IMG/VR virus record: IMGVR_UViG_3300008050_000026
Span: 33,075-97,074 of that record
Source of the DNA: a virus
Length of the DNA: 64,000 bases
Reading direction: 5' to 3' (one strand)
The notes under the pieces are model-generated. The model was given only the letters and a program-made list of their open reading frames with translations, was not told the DNA's origin and did no database searches. Within the stretch, counting starts at the first letter, position 1; each line of letters starts with the position of its first letter. A program made the position numbers and the translations under genes. Below, one piece after another: positions 32,902-39,427 of this stretch.

Positions 32902-33710
32902 TGGATTTCAAAGAAATAGAAGACCTGAGAAAAGCAACTGGAACATTGCCTTCGGAAAGGCCAATGAAAAATACCAATGTGTTACAATTACCAGTTGCAT
33001 TGAAAGTAACACTTGAAGATCATTCAGCAAATCCATATAAAGCCATGTTCGTTACAGCAACGAGTACATGGGGTGATAATAATTTTGAACAGAAGTGGCC
33101 AATTACTTCACCTGAAGGAAAACTGGAAGTGATAAAAGCTGTACTTACTCATAATACATTACCTCAGGCTAAGGAAATGGTCCAATTTGTATTTCGAGTA
33201 AAAGGGGTACCAAGATGGTTGTTTGATTATCATGCAACGACTGTGAAATTTGCTTCATTCATGTCCATCGGTTGTAGAGATAACAATAAGATTGACTCAG
33301 ATGTCATAACAATGGATCAAGTTGGTTCAGCAGAAATGGCAGTTTTTAGGGAATTGAAAGATCTATATGAACTGGCACTTGGTTCTGATCAAGCAAGTTG
33401 GCAATCAGCGAGAACATTCTTACCTCAATCATATTCACATTCATACCACTTTGGACAAAATTTACTATCATTGATTTCAACCAGAGGATTTCATGCATCA
33501 AAGTTCTTTGGTAATGATTTCAAAGAAGAGGCAATACAATATTTGTATCATACCATTGTAAAAGAAGTAAAACAGCACTTTCCTTTACTTGGTTTGTATT
33601 TGAACATGATGTTTAGCCATGAGGTTAAGAAAACAGTAATGGATCAACTTCATAAATTGAAGCTTGAGGATCTAAACGAAAAAGACATTGAACTATTAAA
33701 TAGGATATGA
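32901..33710 (+). CDS. Divergent ThyX-like flavin-dependent thymidylate synthase fold protein
   Basis: A 269-residue protein from ATG 32901 (MDFKEIEDL). The alignment to ThyX is visible in 'VKFASFMSIGCRD' at about 115-127, where the signature RHRxxSxNxxSxRY is degraded (RHR becomes TVK, the Asn and second Ser are lost; S119 and R126 remain). The C-terminal 'ARTFLPQSYSHSYHFGQNLLSLISTRGF' at about 170-197 matches the AR..LP...N.R..L..R block. The missing residues make ordinary dTMP synthesis doubtful. It starts in TAATG overlap with the TS-like gene, so the two TS folds are co-translated. Confidence 0.6.
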   Translation: MDFKEIEDLRKATGTLPSERPMKNTNVLQLPVALKVTLEDHSANPYKAMFVTATSTWGDNNFEQKWPITSPEGKLEVIKAVLTHNTLPQAKEMVQFVFRVKGVPRWLFDYHATTVKFASFMSIGCRDNNKIDSDVITMDQVGSAEMAVFRELKDLYELALGSDQASWQSARTFLPQSYSHSYHFGQNLLSLISTRGFHASKFFGNDFKEEAIQYLYHTIVKEVKQHFPLLGLYLNMMFSHEVKKTVMDQLHKLKLEDLNEKDIELLNRI

Positions 33711-34396
33711 TGAAAAAAGAAGCAGTCATTTTTGCAAAAGGAGTAGAAGCGTTAGTGGTAGATATTATTTCTGCAGATGAAACTGGTGTCACATACCATG
33801 TAAAAGGAACCCCCATTTGCCAATATGATCAACATAGTCGAGCAAGAATAGGGGTTGAGTTCTTTGATTACAAGGTTGAAGAAAAACCTGTGTATGTCGT
33901 TTATACAGCAGTTGCAAATCACATGACATCAGATAATGCTGATAAGATTTCAAGTGCATTGTGGAAGTTGGAAGCATTAAGAAACAAATCACCTTATAAA
34001 GATCAGTACAATCTCATGACAAGGTCATGTGAATATAAGGTTAAGCAATCATGGGGATCCTTACGTGGACAAATGATGAGGAGGTTGAAATTCTGTGAAG
34101 AAGAATTCATTGTAGGTTTACATTGGTTATTGAGACATAAGCTTATAGACATGGGCTTCAAACAAGCAGAAAGTTTCCTACCTGGGTGTGATAATGCAAA
34201 AGATTGTGACTATGCTTCGGCAGATTACCTATCAAATATGTTTGGTTGTTTATTCGCTGGATGTAATAGATGGGAGTCGCATGCCAAATACGCTTCATTC
34301 AACGAGTCGTGTACAACACCTGAACTATTGGAACAACAATTAGCATCATATCACCTTAGAATACCAAGGTCTACATACGAGCTTGAAAAAAAATAA
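33707..34396 (+). CDS. Unknown Cys-containing protein at the end of the TS-like operon
   Basis: A 229-residue protein starting ATGATG, overlapping the ThyX-like gene. It has a small beta-rich front and a helical back with several cysteines (LPGCDNAKDC, FGCLFAGC). I cannot place it. Its tight coupling to the two TS-like genes suggests a common task, for example as a partner subunit. The cysteine pattern could bind metal, but it is not a standard zinc finger. Confidence 0.55.
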   Translation: MMKKEAVIFAKGVEALVVDIISADETGVTYHVKGTPICQYDQHSRARIGVEFFDYKVEEKPVYVVYTAVANHMTSDNADKISSALWKLEALRNKSPYKDQYNLMTRSCEYKVKQSWGSLRGQMMRRLKFCEEEFIVGLHWLLRHKLIDMGFKQAESFLPGCDNAKDCDYASADYLSNMFGCLFAGCNRWESHAKYASFNESCTTPELLEQQLASYHLRIPRSTYELEKK

Positions 34397-34427
34397 AAAA
34401 TTATTTCATAGATACAGAAAAAAGTTG

Positions 34428-34435
34428 TAGATTTG
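34428..34435 (+). promoter_or_regulatory. TAGATTTG -7 box before the lysine-rich protein gene
   Basis: TAGATTTG (TAnnTTTG) sits 36 bases before ATG 34472, a normal leader length, in a gap that also holds AAATAAAAAATTATTT (34391-34404). No TTTG is found at 19-21 bases upstream. A real leader here contrasts with the nearly leaderless starts at several other promoters. Confidence 0.45.
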
Positions 34436-34471
34436 ACTTGTCAATTGGTTATTAACTAAAAATAGAAGATC

Positions 34472-34984
34472 ATGACAAAAATCGATGCAAGGGAGACAAC
34501 AAAAAGGTCTCTCAAGAAGTACACCTCGGATCAGCTGATTAAGAAGCTGGAAGGTGGCAAATTACTTTCCTTATCTAAGGAATTGGCTTTTGAAATCCTT
34601 AAAGATCGTGAGGTTGAACTACCTGACAGTTTAAAGGATGGTTCACCTGAACCTGTGAAAAAGAAAAAAGCTGCTCCAAAGGCCAAGGTTGAAAAAAAGG
34701 AAGATGCCCCTAAGGACGAGAAAAAGGAAACCGCTCCAAAAGCAAAAGCGGAAAAATCTGGTGGAACACGGGATGTTTCAAATGAAAATCCTGACCTTGT
34801 GGTTGGAACAAAGGTTTCATTTGAACAACGAGTTTCAAAGGACACAGTTACTGGTAAGATCATCAGTTTCTATGACTGGACCACCAAGAAGGATGTAACG
34901 AAAGAAGCTGCCAACATCTCAGTTGAGGTTGATGGAAAAGCTAAAAAGTTCGTGAAAAATGTTTCGGCTTTGACCAAGGCATAA
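34472..34984 (+). CDS. Lysine/alanine/proline-rich, histone-H1-like small protein
   Basis: A 170-residue protein with a helical N-terminus (about 1-55), a Lys/Ala/Pro-rich linker (about 58-100 with repeated K-A-P-K/E patterns, as in histone H1 tails) and a small beta-rich C-terminal domain (VGTKVSFEQRVSKDTVTGKIISFYDW..., SH3/KOW-like in look). A nucleic-acid-binding role is likely. It has its own promoter and a strong terminator downstream, so it is probably made in quantity as a single-gene unit. Confidence 0.6.
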   Translation: MTKIDARETTKRSLKKYTSDQLIKKLEGGKLLSLSKELAFEILKDREVELPDSLKDGSPEPVKKKKAAPKAKVEKKEDAPKDEKKETAPKAKAEKSGGTRDVSNENPDLVVGTKVSFEQRVSKDTVTGKIISFYDWTTKKDVTKEAANISVEVDGKAKKFVKNVSALTKA

Positions 34985-35005
34985 GCAATATCCCAATCAT
35001 TTTTG

Positions 35006-35035
35006 AAAAGGTCACCAATTTGGTGACTTTTTTTT
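35006..35035 (+). terminator. Rho-independent terminator after the lysine-rich protein gene
   Basis: GTCACC-AATTT-GGTGAC hairpin (35011-35027), flanked by A-rich sequence on the 5' side and a run of nine T on the 3' side. It is one of the clearest terminators here and isolates the upstream gene from the exonuclease operon, whose promoter lies immediately after. Confidence 0.8.
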
Positions 35036-35053
35036 TGCAAAATTGTTTCTGTT

Positions 35054-35075
35054 TAATAATAATTTATTATTTTTA
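35054..35075 (+). promoter_or_regulatory. Promoter element before the exonuclease operon
   Basis: TAATAATAATTTATTATTTTT, with TATTTTTA at 35068-35075 (one base from TAnnTTTG). ATG 35080 follows four bases later. It lies right after the terminator and begins the repair block (exonuclease, membrane protein, UvsY-like). Confidence 0.6.
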
Positions 35076-35079
35076 TTGC

Positions 35080-35976
35080 ATGAACTTAATCTTTGATCTA
35101 TCACACGCCTACTACAAGTCATACGCAGTTTTCAAATCAAGGTACCCAGGGGTTGAATTAACCAACCATGATAGCCAAAAACAACTTATCAGAAAGTTCC
35201 TTACAGATTTTTGTTATTCAATCAGATTGTTTGAAAGTACAGGAATTGATCGAGTTATCTGTTGTATGGATGGTAGGAACAATTGGAGGAAAAATGTTGA
35301 TCCTGAATATAAAGGAAATAGGGAACGAAAGGAACCTGAATTTTATCAGGTAAGAGAAGAATGTGCAAGGTACCTTAAGAATGCAGGTTTCATAATATCA
35401 CACGATGCTATGTTGGAAGCTGATGATCTGGTGGCTATATGGAGTAAGTTCATTTCTATAAATGGTGAAGAATGTTTGATCCTATCTTCAGATAAGGACA
35501 TCAGGATGCTCGTTAATGAAAACGTGGCAGTTTACTCAAACAATAGTAAATTGGCTGAGATTTATTACAAGGAACCCCTATCATGGTTTGGGAATTTTTC
35601 TTCATCTCAGTTAATTACATATCAAGAGGTTTCACCAAAGTGGATAGTTTTTGAAAAAACACTCATGGGTGACTCTGGGGACAATGTTCCTAAGATCCTT
35701 AAAAGAGGGGTTGGATATAAAAGATGTGTCAAGCTGTTCAATGATTGCAAGTCACATCTAAGCGATTATGGAAAGGTCTATGAAATATGTAAGGAACAAG
35801 ACGTCTTTGATGATGACCTTACTGAGAAGCTATTCCTGAGAAATAAAAAATTGATTGATCTAACAAGTTTCAATGGTCCACTCAACGTAGTTAAAAGGAT
35901 GTACGAGGAAGCTATTGATAAATCCACTGAATATGATTTTGATGATGACTATGTTCTTAGTAAAATTTATGTCTAA
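35080..35976 (+). CDS. 5'-3' exonuclease / flap endonuclease (T4 RNase H family)
   Basis: A 298-residue FEN-family nuclease, starting at ATG 35080 rather than upstream in the terminator. Metal-binding residues are visible: D6 in 'IFDLSHA', D64 in 'CCMDGRNNWR', E113/D115/D116 in 'EADDLV', D138 and D140 in 'SSDKDIR', and the 'MGDSGDN' loop near 216-222. In T4, RNase H removes lagging-strand primers; the same job is likely here, next to the helicase-primase-polymerase set. It is followed by overlapping small genes in the same operon. Confidence 0.88.
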   Translation: MNLIFDLSHAYYKSYAVFKSRYPGVELTNHDSQKQLIRKFLTDFCYSIRLFESTGIDRVICCMDGRNNWRKNVDPEYKGNRERKEPEFYQVREECARYLKNAGFIISHDAMLEADDLVAIWSKFISINGEECLILSSDKDIRMLVNENVAVYSNNSKLAEIYYKEPLSWFGNFSSSQLITYQEVSPKWIVFEKTLMGDSGDNVPKILKRGVGYKRCVKLFNDCKSHLSDYGKVYEICKEQDVFDDDLTEKLFLRNKKLIDLTSFNGPLNVVKRMYEEAIDKSTEYDFDDDYVLSKIYV

Positions 35977-36283
35977 CCCATTTTATTGGCTTTGGGTACC
36001 TGCATTATTGGCATTTATATTGATTGTCTATGCTGCACGTAAAATTGAATGGCCTACAGAAAAGAAAATATGGGATCATTCCAAAGAAAAGGAACAAGCT
36101 GATAAGTTTGTTGCCAACGATGGTAAGAAATGGGTTTCTGAAAATAAGTATTATATCTGGAATGTTCGCAAAGGACTTTTTGAAAAATTTACAAGAACTG
36201 ATGGAAAAGATACTCAATCTGGTTGGGATATTTATTCCAACGTTGAAAAACAATCGAAACAATGGGCAAAGAACTCCAAGTAG
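35969..36283 (+). CDS. Single-pass membrane protein of unknown function
   Basis: A 104-residue protein, start chosen at ATG 35969, overlapping the exonuclease stop. There is one N-terminal transmembrane segment (about 4-23, FYWLWVPALLAFILIVYAA), followed by a charged soluble domain (tryptophan and lysine rich). No family is recognised. Such short membrane proteins next to replication genes sometimes anchor factors to the inner membrane. Confidence 0.5.
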   Translation: MSNPFYWLWVPALLAFILIVYAARKIEWPTEKKIWDHSKEKEQADKFVANDGKKWVSENKYYIWNVRKGLFEKFTRTDGKDTQSGWDIYSNVEKQSKQWAKNSK

Positions 36284-36474
36284 ATGACAAATTCAGAACT
36301 AATCCTTTGAGCCACCAACCAGGGGGCCATGAGGTAAAAGTTCAAAAAAGAGATAATTCAATCTTTAAGTATGATAAAATCAAAAATCCAAAAGCATACA
36401 TCAAGAAATTAAAATTCGTTGAAGAAATAATTGCCGTTTGGGTTGATGGCGTAGAACTTACAGCATGGCGTTAG
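36262..36474 (+). CDS. Small hypothetical protein
   Basis: A 70-residue basic protein starting inside the preceding gene (overlap 22 bases) and ending in overlap with the next. It has alternating K/hydrophobic residues (KYDKIKNPKAYIKKLKFVEE). It is too short for a firm call. The chain of overlaps on both sides supports its being translated. Confidence 0.45.
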   Translation: MGKELQVDDKFRTNPLSHQPGGHEVKVQKRDNSIFKYDKIKNPKAYIKKLKFVEEIIAVWVDGVELTAWR

Positions 36475-36998
36475 AAGATTATGAACAGTTGGTAACACTC
36501 CAACTACCTACAAAAATAGTCGTTTTAAGATTGCGAGATTTTGATACTGACATTGATGTAGATGAATTGACACAAATCCACTACCATAATTTAATGGGAG
36601 AACTATTAACTTGTTCTGTAGCAATGAACAGAATAGGAAATCTTCTTGCTGATTATGAAAGCATGGTAAGTGAAGCCAAACTTGATATTAGTATCTATGA
36701 GGCTCAACGAGATGCTGAGGAAAGGAAAGAAATGGTCAACAATAATGAAAGGATCAGTAATGAAAAAGTGGAAATGGCAATTAGGAGATCACCTGAATGG
36801 AAAGTAAAGAAGAAAGAACATATCAGGCTTTCAAAGGAATGGGGATACCTCAATTCATTGTATTGGGCGATTAAGTCAAAAGACGAAAAATTGAACAAGC
36901 TTACTGATAAATTGAGACCTGAAGATTTTGAAGCAGAAATCGTCGAAGAAAAAATTAACGGAATAATGATAAAATTGCAGGATAAAGCCGTTATGTAA
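36465..36998 (+). CDS. UvsY-like recombination mediator candidate
   Basis: A 177-residue helical, acidic/basic protein that overlaps the preceding gene. The central coiled coil (about 60-95) is followed by 'SPEWKVKKKEHIRLSKEWGYLNSLYWAIKSKDEKLNKL', which resembles the end of T4 UvsY (a helix with conserved aromatic and K-S residues). UvsY loads UvsX recombinase on gp32-coated DNA. The next gene is the gp32-like protein, which strongly supports the role. No UvsX-like gene is visible in this window. Confidence 0.5.
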   Translation: MALEDYEQLVTLQLPTKIVVLRLRDFDTDIDVDELTQIHYHNLMGELLTCSVAMNRIGNLLADYESMVSEAKLDISIYEAQRDAEERKEMVNNNERISNEKVEMAIRRSPEWKVKKKEHIRLSKEWGYLNSLYWAIKSKDEKLNKLTDKLRPEDFEAEIVEEKINGIMIKLQDKAVM

Positions 36999-37017
36999 TA
37001 AAAAATTATTATTTTTA
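36996..37017 (+). promoter_or_regulatory. Promoter element before the ssDNA-binding protein gene
   Basis: TAATAAAAAATTATTATTTTT then A; the upstream stop TAA is its first codon. The next ATG is at 37043, giving a leader of about 26 bases after the T-run, longer than at most other copies. A highly expressed protein such as an SSB would need such a leader. Confidence 0.6.
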
Positions 37018-37042
37018 ATGTCATAAATCAACATAAACAAAA

Positions 37043-38371
37043 ATGGGAATAGAAAGAGACAAGTTTCGAGATACCACTCGAGTTGAAGACCTGAAAAAGG
37101 CCGACCAGAAAGTCGAAAAACTCAACAGGACACAAACGTCCGATTATGCTGGCTATCTAACCATTGAAGATGGGGAGAATAAGTTCAGAATTTATCCACC
37201 TCACCCTAACAAGGATAATCATCCATTTGTACAAGCAAAACAGCTTTGGTGGTTACCTTGGGTATACGAACAAAAGGATGACGATGGTAATGTCATAAAG
37301 GATAAAAAAGGAAATCCTAAAATGCAAGATGGCAAGAAAAGGATTTTCGATGCTCGTATCCATTCCAAAGCTGGTGTCGATGTTGTTTCAGAATACATTG
37401 ATTTCTACAAGAAAATGTGTGAAGATGCTGGAATGAGTGAAGATGAAGTAACGGAAGCAATGTTACCAATCTATGGTAGTTACCAGAAAAAGATCCAAGG
37501 AATTGTTGGAAAACCTGGGTGGGTAATTTATGCAGATAAACACAACAATGCTGGAGGTAAGGAGTTCGGTAGATTGGAAATTGGTAAAGCTGTTAAATAC
37601 AGATTGAATGACATCATTGCACGAGAAAGTGATGATGAACCTGTAGGCACAGTTTCACAAAATCCATTCACTGATCTTGATGATGGTCGATTGTTGATCG
37701 TAACCTATAATGGGGATGCGAAGAAAGCAGCTGATTACTACAAAACTGAGATTGACAGTTCGTTCGATAAGAAAACCAAGCAAGTAAATCTCGTACCATT
37801 ATCGGATGAAGAATTGGAAACCTTCTCAAAATATCCATCGTTGCATAGTTTGTTCGTTGATGTCTATACATCAGAAGATTTTGAATATGCTGTAACAGGT
37901 TTGAAACTATTTGATGATAAGGAAGAACTTGGTGTATTCGAACATGAAGAATGGAATGAAAAGGTTGCCAAGATGGCTGAGTTGTATCCAGATCCTGATG
38001 ATGACGATGAAGAAAAACCTGAAGAGGAGAAAGCAGAAGAAACTGAAGGTGATGGTAATATGAATGATGGAGGTCCTGAATATTCTGGAGGTGATGATGA
38101 AAAAAATGAAGATGAGGAACCACCAGAAGAAGTTGAAGAGGTTGATGATGGTATTCCACCAGAACTTGAAGGGGACGATTACGATGACATGGAAAGGAAC
38201 GATTTGAAGATATTCATTCGTGACAATGCCATTCCAATAGTTGTAAAGAAATCAATGACAGATGATGCCATTCGCGATCTTATCAGAAAGCATGTTGCGG
38301 AACTTGAAGGTGGAGGGGATACCAAAGCTGAAAAGCCGGCAAAATCTTCATTGAAAGATAAGTACAAATAA
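37043..38371 (+). CDS. Single-stranded DNA-binding protein, gp32-like, with acidic linker and C-terminal HeH/SAP-like domain
   Basis: A 442-residue protein. The core (about 30-300) has the aromatic and charged pattern of gp32-like ssDNA-binding proteins (KFRIYPPHPN, WWLPWVYEQ, GKPGWVIYADKHN). A strongly acidic stretch covers about 317-384 (D/E runs). It is followed not by an end but by a small helical domain (NDLKIFIRDNAIPIVVKKSMTDDAIRDLIRKHV, about 386-418) resembling HeH/SAP-type DNA-binding domains, then a basic tail. In T4 gp32 the acidic tail is terminal; here a further domain is added. It is placed with UvsY-like and gp46/47-like genes. Confidence 0.7.
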   Translation: MGIERDKFRDTTRVEDLKKADQKVEKLNRTQTSDYAGYLTIEDGENKFRIYPPHPNKDNHPFVQAKQLWWLPWVYEQKDDDGNVIKDKKGNPKMQDGKKRIFDARIHSKAGVDVVSEYIDFYKKMCEDAGMSEDEVTEAMLPIYGSYQKKIQGIVGKPGWVIYADKHNNAGGKEFGRLEIGKAVKYRLNDIIARESDDEPVGTVSQNPFTDLDDGRLLIVTYNGDAKKAADYYKTEIDSSFDKKTKQVNLVPLSDEELETFSKYPSLHSLFVDVYTSEDFEYAVTGLKLFDDKEELGVFEHEEWNEKVAKMAELYPDPDDDDEEKPEEEKAEETEGDGNMNDGGPEYSGGDDEKNEDEEPPEEVEEVDDGIPPELEGDDYDDMERNDLKIFIRDNAIPIVVKKSMTDDAIRDLIRKHVAELEGGGDTKAEKPAKSSLKDKYK

Positions 38372-38386
38372 GGAAGCTAATTACCA

Positions 38387-39427
38387 ATGGCGAAGAAGAG
38401 ACAACCTGTCGGTTTACTAATTACTGACACACACCTTAAAGATGGAAATGAAGATCTTGTTTTATCGATTTTTCAACAAGCTATCAAAATCTGTCAGGCC
38501 CATGGTTTATCAACGATCTATCATTTAGGTGATTGGTTTACCAGCAGGAAGTCTCAATCTTTATCTGTACTACTTACAACTGTAAGGATTAAAAATGCAA
38601 TCGAGGAAGCTGGATTGATCTTGGAAGTAACACCAGGGAACCATGATAAAACTGACTTAAACTCAGATCATAGTTTTCTGGATTTTTTCTATGACCATGA
38701 ATGTTTTAGAGTGATTGATTGTTTTCATAGAAGTAAGATTACAGATAAGATCAAAGTTCTATGGTGCCCATATTATAAGGTAGACCTTTGGAAAGAAAAA
38801 CTTGATGAAAAAATCAAAGAGGGGCTTGATAAGGATTTCAAATGGGTTTTGTTTGGACATCAAGCTGTTAATGGAGCTGTTAATAACGATGGCTCTAAGG
38901 TTAAGAATAAGTTGACAAAAAATGTATTCAAAGATTTTGATGCAACATTCTTTGGACATTACCACAACCAGTCTGGACCTTATTTAGGTTCAGCATACCA
39001 ATCTAATTTTGGTGAGGACACTAATAAAGGTGTCACATTGCTTTATTCAGATTTGAGCACAGAACATATTCAATTGGAATTTCCTGCCTATGTGAAGTAT
39101 GTTGCTGATCCAACAAACGAAAAGCAATTCAAATCAATAACAAAAAAGGTTCTTGATTTCAAACTTAAGAATAAACAACACGTCGTTCGTATAGAACTTA
39201 CAGGCGATCGTGATAAGATAATTTCATTAGACAAAAGCTTATTTGCAGAAGCTGGCGTTCAAGTTACTTCAAAATTCGATGATGCTAAGGTTTCTATGGA
39301 CTATGAAGAAGGTGAATTCAAGGTGTTTGATAATGAAACAATCATTCAAGAATTCAGTGAATTTGCAGAGGAAGAAAAACTCGATGTTGAACAAGGAATA
39401 GGTTTCATAGAAAAAGCAGTTAAATAA
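38387..39427 (+). CDS. SbcD/gp47-like nuclease subunit
   Basis: A 346-residue calcineurin-type metallophosphatase. Motifs in order: 'ITDTHLKDG' (D-x-H), 'YHLGDWFTSRK' (GD), 'VTPGNHDKT' (GNHD), 'VLFGHQAV' and 'FFGHYHNQ' (GH-x-H). In T4 it pairs with gp46 as an Mre11/Rad50-type complex that processes DNA ends for recombination-dependent replication. The SbcC-like partner follows directly, coupled at TAATG. Length is normal for the family. Confidence 0.85.
   Translation: MAKKRQPVGLLITDTHLKDGNEDLVLSIFQQAIKICQAHGLSTIYHLGDWFTSRKSQSLSVLLTTVRIKNAIEEAGLILEVTPGNHDKTDLNSDHSFLDFFYDHECFRVIDCFHRSKITDKIKVLWCPYYKVDLWKEKLDEKIKEGLDKDFKWVLFGHQAVNGAVNNDGSKVKNKLTKNVFKDFDATFFGHYHNQSGPYLGSAYQSNFGEDTNKGVTLLYSDLSTEHIQLEFPAYVKYVADPTNEKQFKSITKKVLDFKLKNKQHVVRIELTGDRDKIISLDKSLFAEAGVQVTSKFDDAKVSMDYEEGEFKVFDNETIIQEFSEFAEEEKLDVEQGIGFIEKAVK

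Noticed and set aside
35020-35079. Longer N-terminus for the 5'-3' exonuclease from ATG 35020
   Set aside because: The extra 20 residues would be encoded inside the terminator and promoter element; the family's conserved N-terminal strand with the first Asp begins at ATG 35080.
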